Positions 9,419 to 17,485 of a stretch of DNA of 48,967 bases are shown piece after piece. The notes under the pieces are model-generated. The model was not told the DNA's origin. It saw only the letters and a list, made by a program, of their open reading frames with translations, and did not search any database. Every line of letters begins with the position of its first letter. Position 1 is the stretch's first letter. Origin of the DNA: Streptomyces sp. WAC06614 (GTDB lineage: Bacteria; Actinomycetota; Actinomycetes; Streptomycetales; Streptomycetaceae); contig NZ_RPRY01000014.1 of the NCBI RefSeq assembly GCF_003949795.1, forward strand, positions 1 to 48,967, read 5' to 3'. Made by a program: the position numbers and the translations under genes.

Positions 9419-10558
9419 CTAGGCTCCCGGCGGCCCCAGGTCGGTGCGCAGGGCCGTATGCCAGGTGTGGAGCAGGTCGGGCAGGTCCGTGTGCAGGGTC
9501 CGGGACACCGCCGCGGGCAGGTCCTGGCCGCCCGCCGCCCCGTACAGCCGGACCAGTGCCGCGTCGCCCCAGCGGGCGGCGATGCTCCGGCAGGCCAGCC
9601 AGGCGCCCTCGTAGGCCCGGGCCAGGGCGTCCGGGTCGGCTCCGGTCGCGGAGAACTCCGCGTCGGCGGGCAGTGCGGCCGGGACCCGGCCCCCGCGGAC
9701 CTCCCGGGCCAGCGCCGGCGCGGCCGCGGCCGGCGGCCGGTCGCCGCCCCGGTACGCCGCCCAGTCCGCGAAGCCCTCCGACAGCCACAGCGGGGTCCGC
9801 GCGGTGGTCGCGATCCGGGTGGCGACATGGGTGACCTCGTGGGTGAGCACGATCCGCCGTCCGTCCGGGGAGAGCTGGGCCCAGCCCTCCGGGTTGACCA
9901 CCACCCGGTCGGCGGGGGCCGCGCCACCGCCGACCTTGGCGGTGGTGACCGCCGCCAGGCCCCGGAACTCCGCGGCCGGCCGGCCCAGCAGCGCCGCCAT
10001 GGCCTCCAGCGAGCCCGGCACCAGCACCACCACCCGGCCCGGCCACGGGCCCGGCCAGGCCGCCGAGACGTCGGGGACGGCACGGTCGGCGAGCTCGGCG
10101 ACGGCCTCCAGCAGCGGGCGGTCCTGCCCGGTGCCCAGCACCAGGGCGTGCGCCCCGCGCACCACGGTGACCGGCCCCTGGTCCCACGGCTGGGCGGGGG
10201 CGCCCGGCGCGGGCCGGTCGGCGGTCACCCGCCACCGGCCGCCGTCCTCGGCCAGGTCGAGCGCACGGGCGCCGCCGTCCGGTACGGCGTCGTAGCCGGC
10301 CAGCCGGTAGCGCAGCCGGGCCGCCGCCACCGCGCCCGGGCCGCTCCGCCGGACCGACGTGACCTCGTACGACCACTCCTCCAGCGGGATCCCGGCCGGC
10401 CGCCCGGCCGGGGACGCCGCCCAGTCGGCCACCGCGCGGCGCACGGCCGGCCCGGCGTCGGCGGGCGGGGCGGCGGGCACGGCGCAGCCGGCCACCGCCG
10501 CGGCGCACAGCAGCGCCGCGAGCAGCAGCCGTACGCAGGACAGCCGGGCCCGGACCAT
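9419..10558 (-). CDS. Lipoprotein with HExxH metallopeptidase-like domain
   Basis: A 379-residue exported lipoprotein. The N-terminal signal ends in the lipobox VAGC (Cys25). An N-terminal scaffold domain (about 35-125) is followed by a peptidase-MA-like domain with HEVTH (H240, E241, H244) and, 17 residues on, WLSEGFADW supplying the glutamate ligand (E261). This is the gluzincin arrangement, so zinc-dependent proteolysis outside the membrane is likely, but no substrate can be named. No ribosome site precedes the ATG, and TACCAT sits 6 nt upstream, so a leaderless mRNA is possible. The gene follows the NlpC/P60 gene by about 60 nt. Confidence 0.8.
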   Translation of the reverse strand: MVRARLSCVRLLLAALLCAAAVAGCAVPAAPPADAGPAVRRAVADWAASPAGRPAGIPLEEWSYEVTSVRRSGPGAVAAARLRYRLAGYDAVPDGGARALDLAEDGGRWRVTADRPAPGAPAQPWDQGPVTVVRGAHALVLGTGQDRPLLEAVAELADRAVPDVSAAWPGPWPGRVVVLVPGSLEAMAALLGRPAAEFRGLAAVTTAKVGGGAAPADRVVVNPEGWAQLSPDGRRIVLTHEVTHVATRIATTARTPLWLSEGFADWAAYRGGDRPPAAAAPALAREVRGGRVPAALPADAEFSATGADPDALARAYEGAWLACRSIAARWGDAALVRLYGAAGGQDLPAAVSRTLHTDLPDLLHTWHTALRTDLGPPGA

Positions 10559-10619
10559 CAGGCGATGGTACGGCCGCGCGCCGCCGCGCCGCGGCGGCCG
10601 GCAGCGGCCGGCGGCGGTC

Positions 10620-11678
10620 TCAGGGCCGGGTGACCGCCGACACGGGCATCATGCCGACCGGGTCGTAGCGCACCCGCGCCCCGGGGTACGGCGCGTGCAC
10701 GACCTGGCCGTTGCCGACGTACATGCCGACGTGGCTGGCGTCGGACCGGTAGGTGACCAGGTCCCCGGGCCGGGCCTGGGACAGCGGGACCTGGTGGCCG
10801 GCGTGCCGCTGGGCCTGGGAGGTGCGCGGCAGGGCGACCCCGGCGTGCCGGTAGGACCACACCATCAGCCCGGAGCAGTCGAAGCCCGAGGGGCCGGTGG
10901 CGCCCCACACGTACGGCCGGCCGACGGCCGACCGGGCCGCCGCGACGGCCGCGGCCGCCCGGCCGGAGACGGGGACGGCGGCGTCGGGCCCGGGCAGCTC
11001 GGGCAGGCCGCCGGGGCGGCCGCCCGAGCGGGAGGCCCGTTCGAAGGCGGCCCGCTCCTCGGTGGGCATCGCGTTCAGCAGCCGCCGGGCGGCGGCCAGC
11101 TTGGCGGTGACGACCCGCTTGTGCGCGGCCACGTCGGAGCGGAGCACGTCGAGCTCGGCGAGCTTGCGGGAGGCCTCCTGGCGCTGCTGGCCCAGCCGGC
11201 GCTGCTCGGCGCGCAGTTCGGCCAGCCGCAGGGTCTGGCGCTCGGTGAGCCGGTTGAGGGTGGCGGCCTGGTCGAGGTAGGCGTCCGGGTCCTCGGAGAG
11301 CATGAGCTGGACGGCCGGGTCGAGCCCGCCGGAGCGGTACTGCGCCCCGGCGAAGGCGCCGAGCACCCCGCGCATGGCGTTGATCCGGTCCTGGCCGCGG
11401 GCGACCGAGTCCTGGGCCCGGCGCACCTCGTCGCGCAGCTTCGCGGCCCGCTCCCCCGCCTTGTTGAAGGCCTCGGTCGCCTGCTCGGCCTCCTCGAAGA
11501 GCCGGTCGACCTGGGCCCGGGCGCCGGAGGGCGGGTCCGCCGGTGCGGCCGGGGCGGCGACGGCGGGGACCGCCGTCATGGCGGCGGCCGCGGTGGCCGC
11601 CGCGGCGGTCAGGACCGTGGCCCTGCCGGTCCGTTCGAGGCCCAGGCCCGCCGCCGCGAGCCTGCGATGGGATGCCAC
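10620..11678 (-). CDS. Secreted NlpC/P60 peptidoglycan endopeptidase (copy A)
   Basis: Cell-wall hydrolase of the RipA/C40 type, cleaving peptide stems. The 352-residue protein has an N-terminal signal (hydrophobic 20-40, AVAAPA cleavage region), a coiled coil of about 150 residues rich in Glu, Arg and Ala (about 55-215), a low-complexity linker and a C-terminal NlpC/P60 domain. The catalytic residues are Cys268 (GFDCSG), His316 (ASHVGMY) and His328. The start is GTG at 11678, with GGGAG 9 nt upstream; the next copy begins with the same VASHRR sequence. It is a tandem paralogue of the gene at 11984-13009. Confidence 0.92.
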   Translation of the reverse strand: MASHRRLAAAGLGLERTGRATVLTAAAATAAAAMTAVPAVAAPAAPADPPSGARAQVDRLFEEAEQATEAFNKAGERAAKLRDEVRRAQDSVARGQDRINAMRGVLGAFAGAQYRSGGLDPAVQLMLSEDPDAYLDQAATLNRLTERQTLRLAELRAEQRRLGQQRQEASRKLAELDVLRSDVAAHKRVVTAKLAAARRLLNAMPTEERAAFERASRSGGRPGGLPELPGPDAAVPVSGRAAAAVAAARSAVGRPYVWGATGPSGFDCSGLMVWSYRHAGVALPRTSQAQRHAGHQVPLSQARPGDLVTYRSDASHVGMYVGNGQVVHAPYPGARVRYDPVGMMPVSAVTRP

Positions 11679-11757
11679 GTGACGCCGCTCCCTTCCGCTG
11701 CGCGGCGCCCGGGTCCGCCCGGGGTGGAGGACCGCCTGCCGGGGACCGCGCGGGCAG

Positions 11758-11787
11758 ACAGTAGCCGCGCGACGGGGGGCCGACCAA
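11758..11787 (-). promoter_or_regulatory. Candidate housekeeping promoter for NlpC/P60 copy A
   Basis: Read leftward, TTGGTC (11787-11782) is followed after 18 nt by TACTGT (11763-11758), fitting the HrdB TTGnnn-N17/18-TAnnnT pattern. It lies about 80 nt upstream of the GTG start. The rest of 11679-11983 (305 bp between the two NlpC/P60 genes) shows only a 12-bp palindrome CCCCGCGCGGGG (11901-11912) and no gene. Confidence 0.35.
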
Positions 11788-11983
11788 CGACCTCCGTAGG
11801 GGCGCGCACCGGCACACCCGGCCTCAGACGCAGGTCATCGGCGGGGCGTTCGGTCGTGGACGGTCCGCGCAATTCCCCCGGATGGGCGGTGTGCGGCGCG
11901 CCCCGCGCGGGGATCCGGACGGGGGACACGCGGACCTTCGTCCCCCGCGCTCCCCCGCTGACCGCTCGCCTGCTCCCCGGAGC

Positions 11984-13009
11984 TCAGATGCGCACGCCGA
12001 ACTGGAACGGCATGTTGTTGATCGACTCGTACTTGACGCCGCCGCGCGGATTGGAGGCGTGCAGCACCATGCCGTTGCCCGCGTAGAGGGCGACGTGGTG
12101 CAGATCCCCGTAGAACAGCACCAGGTCACCGGGCTGGAGCTGGCTGCGGCCGATGCGCGTGCCGTCGTTCGCCTGGGTCCAGGTGGTGCGGGAGATGGAG
12201 ACACCGGCCTGCCGGTACGCCCACTGGGTCAGGCCCGAGCAGTCGAAGGCGCTGGGGCCCTCGGCGCCGGAGATGTAGGCGCTGCCCACCTTGGTCTTGG
12301 CGGCGGCCAGCGCGGCGGCGGCGCGGCCGGAGCCCTTCTCGTTGCCGAGGTCGACGCGCTGGCCGTCGGCGCGGCTGGCCCGGGTCTCCTCGTCCTTGAG
12401 CTGGGCCCGTTCCTGCGCGGTGAGGGTGTTCAGCAGCCGCTGGGCCTCGGCGAGCTTGTCCTGGGAGGCCTTCTTCTTCTCGGCGAGCTCCTTGCGGGTC
12501 GCGGCGAGGTCGGCGAGCTTGACCGAGGCCTGCTGCCGCTGCTGCGCGAGGGTGCGCTGCTTGGCCTGGATCCGCTGGACGGCGTCCACCTGGCGGCCGC
12601 TCAGCTGCTGCATCATGGCGGCCTTGGCGAGGTAGTCGTCGGGGTCGTCGGACAGCAGCAGGGCGAGCGAGGGGTCGAGGGCCCCGCTGCGGTACTGGGC
12701 GCTGGCCATCGAACCGAGCACCGAGCGCAGCTCGTTGAGTTCCGACTGGCCGCGGGCCACCTGGTCCTGGAGCTGGCCGATCTCCTTCTCCAGCGTGCCC
12801 TGGCGGTCCTGGGCCCCGTTGAACTTCTCGGTGGCCTGCTCGGCCTCCTCGTAGAGCTTCTCCACCTGCGCCTTGACCTCGTCCTTGCCCGGCTTGGCCG
12901 GGGCGGCGGAGGCGCCCTGCGCGGAGAGGGCGACGGCTGCGGCGGCGGTCGCGGTGAGGACGGTGACGCGCGCGCGGGCCGGCTGCTTGGATCGACGGTG
13001 GGACGCCAC
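11984..13009 (-). CDS. Secreted NlpC/P60 peptidoglycan endopeptidase (copy B)
   Basis: A 341-residue paralogue of the neighbouring gene with the same plan: signal peptide (TVLTATAAAAVALS, cleavage near GASAAPA), long coiled coil (about 40-200), short linker and C-terminal NlpC/P60 domain. Catalytic residues are Cys257 (AFDCSG), His305 (LHHVALY) and His317. The distance from the catalytic Cys to the C-terminus (85 residues) equals that of copy A. I choose GTG at 13009: AAGGAG lies 9 nt upstream and VASHRR matches copy A. A longer ATG reading from 13057 is less likely. Confidence 0.92.
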   Translation of the reverse strand: MASHRRSKQPARARVTVLTATAAAAVALSAQGASAAPAKPGKDEVKAQVEKLYEEAEQATEKFNGAQDRQGTLEKEIGQLQDQVARGQSELNELRSVLGSMASAQYRSGALDPSLALLLSDDPDDYLAKAAMMQQLSGRQVDAVQRIQAKQRTLAQQRQQASVKLADLAATRKELAEKKKASQDKLAEAQRLLNTLTAQERAQLKDEETRASRADGQRVDLGNEKGSGRAAAALAAAKTKVGSAYISGAEGPSAFDCSGLTQWAYRQAGVSISRTTWTQANDGTRIGRSQLQPGDLVLFYGDLHHVALYAGNGMVLHASNPRGGVKYESINNMPFQFGVRI

Positions 13010-13122
13010 GGAGACGAGCTCCTTCTTCCTCTGGCCGCCGGGCACCCGGCAGGGCACGCACGGCGGACGGGACCTCCGCCGTCACCCCGAACGGGTGAAG
13101 CGCCGAACGAAGGTGTGGCCAG

Positions 13123-13152
13123 ACCCTAGTGACACCGTCATGATCACTTCAA
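13123..13152 (-). promoter_or_regulatory. Candidate housekeeping promoter for NlpC/P60 copy B
   Basis: Read leftward, TTGAAG (13152-13147) is followed by an 18-nt spacer and TAGGGT (13128-13123), a good match to the Streptomyces HrdB consensus. It lies in an AT-richer patch about 115 nt upstream of the GTG start. I looked for a c-di-AMP (ydaO) riboswitch, common upstream of actinobacterial cell-wall hydrolase genes, and could not recognise one. Confidence 0.45.
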
Positions 13153-13273
13153 ATGTCGGTGGGCAAAAAATCTCGCCGCGACCAGCGTTTTTACCTCCGG
13201 TCCACGCTCCGTGGCGGCGACTTGACCCTACGTCCCCCACACGTCCGATCAATTCGGGCATTGCACACAGGAG

Positions 13274-14632
13274 TTACGAGACGCGCGAAAGCCGCTTCAG
13301 CAACAAGGCGGACGCCACCGGCCGGGCCCCGGCCTGGGCCACGCCGTCGGCGACCTCGCGGTCGGTGGAGACCACCACCACCGGCCGGCCCGGCGGCTCG
13401 GCGCGCACCAGCTGGCGGATCAGCTCGTCCGCGGTCACCCCCGGCTTGGAGAACAGCACCCGCACCCCGCGCGGCGGCGCGAGCAGCACCGGCGCGGCCA
13501 GCTCCGCCCCGTCGAACACACAGGTCATCTCCGCGCCCGTCTGGGCGGCGAGCATCGACAGCCCGCCCAGCAGCCGCAGCCGCTGCTTCTCCAGCGGCAT
13601 CGTCGGATAGCCCGTCTTGGTGACGTTGTAGCCGTCCACCACCAGGTGGGCCTGCGGGAGCGCCAGGAGCTGGTCCAGCAACGCCGGATCGGTCTCCGAC
13701 AGCGCCCGGTTGGCGATGTCCTTGGGGGTCATCCGGCCCGGCTCGACCGCGTCCACGGTGTCCGCCGGGCGGGTCGACACCGGCGGCAGCGCCAGCTCCC
13801 GGCGCAGCCCCTGGGCCGCGTCCAGCACGGTGTCCAGCAGCAGCCGCAGCCGCATGTCCTCGACGCTGCGGCCCTCGCGGGCAGCCCGGCGGGAGGCCTC
13901 CAGCGCCGCCTCGGTCTCCGCCAGGCGGGACTTCAGCCGCCGGCTCTCGCTCTCGGCCGCACCGACCCGCGCCGCCGCCTCCGCCTTGATCCCGTCGATC
14001 TCGGCGGTGGTCTTGCGCAGCGCCGCCTCGCCACGCTTGACGTCGTTGAGGGCGCTGCGCAGCTTGCGCTGAAGCGATTCCGCTTCCTTGCGGGCCGCCT
14101 CCAGCTCGGTGCGCAACTGCTCGCCGCCGGAGCGCTGCTGCTCCCGTACGTGCGCCAGCTCCTCGCGCAGCCGCTCCAGTTCGCGGCGGCTCTCCTCGCC
14201 GATCCGCTCGGCGTCGGCGCGCTGGGCCTCCTCGCCCGCGGCGGCCACCAGCTTGACCCAACCGGCGGGCCGCAGCACGTAGGCCGCGGCCGCCACGTCC
14301 AGCGGGTCCGCGGCGGCCGGCGGCGCTCCGGACTCCAGCGCCGCGGTCAGTTCCGGCTGGGCCTCGCGGAGCTTGTCGGCGACCCGGCCGCGGAAGACCG
14401 CGTCGGTCTCGACGGCCGCGGCCATCGCGTTGCCCGCGAACTTGGCCCGGCGGGTGGGGGTGAACCGGGCGTACTGGCGCAGCTGCGCCGGGAGGTCCGC
14501 GACGGTCAGGCCGCCGAACGCGTCCGAGACGAGCGTGACGACCTTGCGCCGTACGCCTTCCGGCAGCGGGCGGTCGAGCACCTCGGCGGCGTCGCCGGCG
14601 TCGGCCGGCTCAGCGCCGCTTGCTGGCTCCAC
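13274..14632 (-). CDS. NYN-domain (YacP-like) putative RNA-binding/nuclease protein with coiled coil
   Basis: A 452-residue cytoplasmic protein. The N-terminal helical domain (about 20-130) precedes a long Glu/Arg/Ala coiled coil (about 130-265). The C-terminal NYN domain (about 320-450), related to PIN-like RNases and YacP, has acidic motifs VVDGYNVTKTG, CVFDGAE and VSTDREVADG, as expected for a metal-dependent nuclease. The target is unknown; YacP relatives act on RNA. The start is GTG at 14632, with AGGGGTGA 6 nt upstream. It is divergent from the rhomboid gene; the 158-bp gap holds an AT-rich inverted repeat, GCTTT-N5-AAAGC (14663-14677). Confidence 0.88.
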   Translation of the reverse strand: MEPASGAEPADAGDAAEVLDRPLPEGVRRKVVTLVSDAFGGLTVADLPAQLRQYARFTPTRRAKFAGNAMAAAVETDAVFRGRVADKLREAQPELTAALESGAPPAAADPLDVAAAAYVLRPAGWVKLVAAAGEEAQRADAERIGEESRRELERLREELAHVREQQRSGGEQLRTELEAARKEAESLQRKLRSALNDVKRGEAALRKTTAEIDGIKAEAAARVGAAESESRRLKSRLAETEAALEASRRAAREGRSVEDMRLRLLLDTVLDAAQGLRRELALPPVSTRPADTVDAVEPGRMTPKDIANRALSETDPALLDQLLALPQAHLVVDGYNVTKTGYPTMPLEKQRLRLLGGLSMLAAQTGAEMTCVFDGAELAAPVLLAPPRGVRVLFSKPGVTADELIRQLVRAEPPGRPVVVVSTDREVADGVAQAGARPVASALLLKRLSRVS

Positions 14633-14802
14633 GATCCGTCACCCCTACCGTCAGTTCGATCTGCTTTCAATTAAAGCCTTCACGGCTGGCCAGCAGGTAA
14701 CCCTACGGCCTGACGGCGCCGCGGTGTCCCGGTCCGTCCCGCTTCCGGGCCCCCGGCGAGGCGAACCGACCGTGTCCCTCCGCTTACGCCATGCTCTGTC
14801 CC

Positions 14803-15516
14803 ATGATCGTAAGACCCGCGGACCTCCGGGCGCTGGCCACGGTCACCCATGCGCTGATCGCCGCCTGCGGCCTGGTCTTCCTCCTCGGCCCCGCGTCGGG
14901 CCTCGATCCCGGCTACGGCACCGGCGACGCGCTCATGGTCGCCGGCACCGAGTACTTCCGCCGGTGGGGGGTGGTGCCCGCCGAACTGTTCTCGGGCTCG
15001 GGCCGCGCCCTGCTCACCCCGTTGACGGCGCTGTTCGTGCACGGGAGCTGGCTGCACCTGCTCGGGAACATGCTGTTCCTGCACGTCTTCGGCACCATGA
15101 CCGAGGAACGGATGGGCCGGGCCCGGTTCCTCGGCTTCTACGTCACCACCGGCTGCCTGGCCCTGGCGGCGTACGCGGGGGCCAACGCCTCCTCCACCCA
15201 GACCCTGGTGGGCGCCTCGGGGGCGGTCTCGGCGGTGCTGGGCGCGTTCCTGTGCCTCTTCCCCCGGGTCCGGGTGACCAGCCTGCTCCCGTTCCTGTTC
15301 TTCGTGCCGCTGCGCTTCCCGGCCTGGATCGTGCTGCTGTTCTGGTTCGCGCTCCAGTGGGTCGCCGCCCAGCGCGCCGGCAGCGGCCCCGGCGTGGCCT
15401 ACCTCGCCCACCTGGTCGGCTTCTCGCTCGGCTTCTGCTACGCCTGGGTCCGCTTCCGCCGTACGACTAGAGTGAGGCGACCAGCGACGGCCACCGAGGG
15501 AGACAGCCAGCCGTGA
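14803..15516 (+). CDS. Rhomboid-family intramembrane serine protease
   Basis: Polytopic membrane protein of about 237 residues with at least six hydrophobic segments. Rhomboid hallmarks are the catalytic serine in GASGAV (GxSG) and the catalytic histidine in YLAHLVGF; HGSWLHLLGNMLFLHVFG is the conserved first-loop/helix motif. The WR-type loop residues are not obvious. Physiological substrates are unknown. ATG at 14803 fits the family N-terminus (IVRPADLRALATVTHALI); an ATG four codons upstream (14791) is possible. The stop overlaps the next start by 4 bp (GTGA), implying translational coupling to the RAM-domain protein. Confidence 0.88.
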   Translation: MIVRPADLRALATVTHALIAACGLVFLLGPASGLDPGYGTGDALMVAGTEYFRRWGVVPAELFSGSGRALLTPLTALFVHGSWLHLLGNMLFLHVFGTMTEERMGRARFLGFYVTTGCLALAAYAGANASSTQTLVGASGAVSAVLGAFLCLFPRVRVTSLLPFLFFVPLRFPAWIVLLFWFALQWVAAQRAGSGPGVAYLAHLVGFSLGFCYAWVRFRRTTRVRRPATATEGDSQP

Positions 15517-15794
15517 TCACCGCGATCGTGCTCATCAAGACCAGCGTGGACCGCATCCCCGAGATCGCCGAGTCGATCGCCGCGCTGGACAACGTCAGCG
15601 AGGTCTACTCCGTCACCGGCACCTACGACCTCATCGCCCTGGTCCGCGTGGCCCGCCACGACGACCTGGCGGACATCATCCCGGGCAGCATCAGCAAGAT
15701 CCCCGGCGTCGAGGCCACCGACACCCACGTGGCGTTCCGCACCTACTCCCAGCACGACCTGGAAGCCGCCTTCGCCATCGGCCTCGACGCCTGA
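15513..15794 (+). CDS. Stand-alone Lrp/AsnC ligand-binding (RAM) domain protein
   Basis: A 93-residue protein consisting of one RAM (alpha-beta) domain, the effector-binding part of Lrp/AsnC regulators, without the DNA-binding helix-turn-helix. The sequence ITAIVLIKTSVDRIPEIAES, with VYSVTGTYDLIALVRV and VEATDTHVAFRTYS, is typical. Such proteins form dimers or decamers and bind amino acids; no DNA binding is expected on its own. The GTG start overlaps the rhomboid stop codon, so the two are probably made together. Confidence 0.92.
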   Translation: MITAIVLIKTSVDRIPEIAESIAALDNVSEVYSVTGTYDLIALVRVARHDDLADIIPGSISKIPGVEATDTHVAFRTYSQHDLEAAFAIGLDA

Positions 15795-15812
15795 CCGTCC
15801 TTCCCGTCCGTA

Positions 15813-15835
15813 CCCGGCGGTGTCACACCGCCGGG
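15813..15835. terminator. Bidirectional hairpin between convergent genes
   Basis: CCCGGCGGTG (15813-15822) and CACCGCCGGG (15826-15835) form a perfect 10-bp stem with a 3-nt loop. The loop TCA is the complement of the stop codon of the leftward aminotransferase gene, so the hairpin overlaps that gene's last codons. It can terminate the rhomboid-RAM transcript and perhaps the opposing one. Confidence 0.6.
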
Positions 15836-17229
15836 ACGCAGCGGCCCTGCTCCGTGCGGTACTGCCAGCGGGCGCCCTCGGTGACCAGTTCGCGGACCGC
15901 GCGGACGAAGCGGTCCACGTGCTCGTCGGGAGTGCCGGCGCCGAAGCTGACGCGGATCGCGTTCAGGCTGCGCTCACCGGGGGCCGCCGGCTCCGGGGCG
16001 CCGCACGCGCCCGGCTCCTGGGGCGCGCTGCCCAGCAGGGTGCGCACCAGCGGGTGGGCGCAGAACAGGCCGTCGCGGACGCCGATGCCGTACTCGGCCG
16101 AGAGGGCCGCGGCGAAGTGGGAGCTGTTCCAGCCGTCCACGACGAACGAGATCACGCCCACCCGGGGGGCCTCGTCCCCGAACAGGGAGAGGATCCGCAC
16201 CGCCGGGACCTCGGCCAGGCCGGCGCGGACCTTGGCGATCAGCTCCTGCTCCCGGGCGACCAGGGAGTCGAAGCCGGCCTCGGTGAGGGCCTTGCAGGCG
16301 GAGGCGATGGCGTAGACCCCGATGACGTTCGGGGAACCGGCCTCGTGGCGGGCCGCCGTGGCGTGCCACTCCACGTCCACGCCGCCGTCGGCGCGCCGGG
16401 ACACCGTACGGGAGGCACCGCCGCCCGCCAGGTACGGCTCGGCGCGCCGGAGCCAGTCGGCGCGGCCGGCGAGCACGCCGGAGCCGAAGGGCGCGTACAG
16501 CTTGTGGCCGGAGAAGGCCACCCAGTCCACGTCGAGTTCGGTGACCGACACCGGGTGGTGCGGAGCGAGCTGGGCGGCGTCGAGGACGATCCGGGCGCCG
16601 TGCGCGTGGGCGGCCGCGGCGAGCTCCCGGACGGGCCACAGCTCGCCCGTGACGTTCGAGGCGCCGGTCACGCACACCAGGGCGTCGCCGTAGGGCTCGC
16701 GGGCGGCGAGCGCCCGCTCCAGGGTGGCGACGGCCTCGGCCGGGGTGCGGGGGGCGTCGAGGTAGGTGACGTGGGCGTCCCGCCAGGGCAGCAGGGAGGC
16801 GTGGTGCTCGGTCTCGAAGACGAAGACCTGGCAGCCGGCGGGCAGGGCCTGGGCGAGCAGGTTCAGGGAGTCCGTGGTCGAACGGGTGAAGACGACCTGG
16901 TCCTCGGGGCGGCAGCCGAGGAACTCGGCGACGGTGGCCCGGCTCTGCTCGAACAGGTCGGTCGAGAGCTGCGAGAGGTAGCCGGCGCCGCGGTGCACGC
17001 TGCCGTAGTAGGGCGCGTAGGCCGCCACGTCGTCCCACACCCGCTGCAGGGCCGGGGCGCTGGCCGCGTAGTCGAGCGCCGCGTAGGTCACCTCGCCGCC
17101 GGTGACGAGCGGGACGGTGACGTCGCGGCCGAGCACCGCGAGCGGCTCGGCACAGCAGACGCCGTCCTCGGCGGAGGCGGCGGGGGCGGGCGGGGCGGCG
17201 GGGGCGGGGGTGTGCGGGTACGCGGACAT
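15823..17229 (-). CDS. Class V aminotransferase / SufS-like cysteine desulfurase
   Basis: A 468-residue PLP enzyme of the aminotransferase class V family. Visible are the PLP-stacking His (H142/H143 in ETEHHAS), LDAAQ (D217, Q220), the Schiff-base lysine K243 in SGHKLYAPFG, and Cys390 in RDGLFCAHPL at the position of the SufS catalytic cysteine. A Cys-Cys pair (C25, C26) lies in the Ala/Pro-rich N-terminus. Cysteine desulfurase or a related sulfur/selenium-amino-acid lyase activity is likely. It lies alone behind a SAM-IV riboswitch, tying it to methionine/SAM homeostasis rather than bulk Fe-S assembly. ATG at 17229 has GGGAG about 8 nt upstream. Confidence 0.87.
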   Translation of the reverse strand: MSAYPHTPAPAAPPAPAASAEDGVCCAEPLAVLGRDVTVPLVTGGEVTYAALDYAASAPALQRVWDDVAAYAPYYGSVHRGAGYLSQLSTDLFEQSRATVAEFLGCRPEDQVVFTRSTTDSLNLLAQALPAGCQVFVFETEHHASLLPWRDAHVTYLDAPRTPAEAVATLERALAAREPYGDALVCVTGASNVTGELWPVRELAAAAHAHGARIVLDAAQLAPHHPVSVTELDVDWVAFSGHKLYAPFGSGVLAGRADWLRRAEPYLAGGGASRTVSRRADGGVDVEWHATAARHEAGSPNVIGVYAIASACKALTEAGFDSLVAREQELIAKVRAGLAEVPAVRILSLFGDEAPRVGVISFVVDGWNSSHFAAALSAEYGIGVRDGLFCAHPLVRTLLGSAPQEPGACGAPEPAAPGERSLNAIRVSFGAGTPDEHVDRFVRAVRELVTEGARWQYRTEQGRCVPAV

Positions 17230-17320
17230 GGCGGGATCTCCCGGGGGTGACGGAGGAATGGCTTCGTACGACCCGTACGCGCGGGCGGACGCCGGCCGAC
17301 CGGCACCGGGTGGAGACAGC

Positions 17321-17356
17321 GGGTGCAGCAGGCACGGCGGGTGCAGCAGGTACGGG
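17321..17356. repeat. 18-bp tandem near-identical repeat in leader
   Basis: GGGTGCAGCAGGCACGGC (17321-17338) is followed directly by GGGTGCAGCAGGTACGGG (17339-17356), 16 of 18 matching. The pair lies in the 5' leader between the SAM-IV element and the aminotransferase start codon. No function is evident. Confidence 0.6.
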
Positions 17357-17400
17357 AAATGCCTCGACGCGGGCCTCAGGACGGCCGGGCGGAGGGTGAA

Positions 17401-17418
17401 GAAAGGGCGCTACGCGCC
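17401..17418 (-). terminator. Short hairpin with T-rich tail overlapping uORF stop
   Basis: Leftward, GGCGC-GTA-GCGCC (17418-17406) is followed by CTTTCTTC. The first G of the stem is the last base of the uORF stop codon TAG. A 5-bp all-GC stem with a T-rich tail resembles a small intrinsic terminator or attenuator. Confidence 0.4.
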
Positions 17419-17438
17419 TATCGCATTCGCTTGCTCAC
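17418..17438 (-). CDS. Possible 6-codon leader uORF
   Basis: GTG at 17438 opens a six-codon frame, MSKRMR, ending in TAG at 17418. It has a strong GAGGAG (17453-17448) 9 nt upstream, better than the ribosome site of the downstream gene. It lies after the SAM-IV aptamer and runs directly into a small hairpin, so translation or stalling could influence that hairpin. Too short to judge by codon use. Confidence 0.4.
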   Translation of the reverse strand: MSKRMR

Positions 17439-17461
17439 GAAAGATCGCTCCTCGAGGACCA

Positions 17462-17485
17462 GGACCCCTGGCGTTCGAGGGGTCC
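17462..17485 (-). promoter_or_regulatory. Hairpin overlapping 3' end of SAM-IV aptamer
   Basis: Leftward, GGACCCCT (17485-17478) pairs exactly with AGGGGTCC (17469-17462) across an 8-nt loop. Its 5' arm shares bases with the last nucleotides of the aptamer (GCGGACC), so aptamer folding and this stem may compete. It may belong to the expression platform. Confidence 0.4.

Noticed and set aside
13010..13273. c-di-AMP (ydaO) riboswitch before the NlpC/P60 gene
   Set aside because: Expected from knowledge of actinobacterial wall hydrolases, but I could not find its conserved blocks; only a promoter-like pair was seen.
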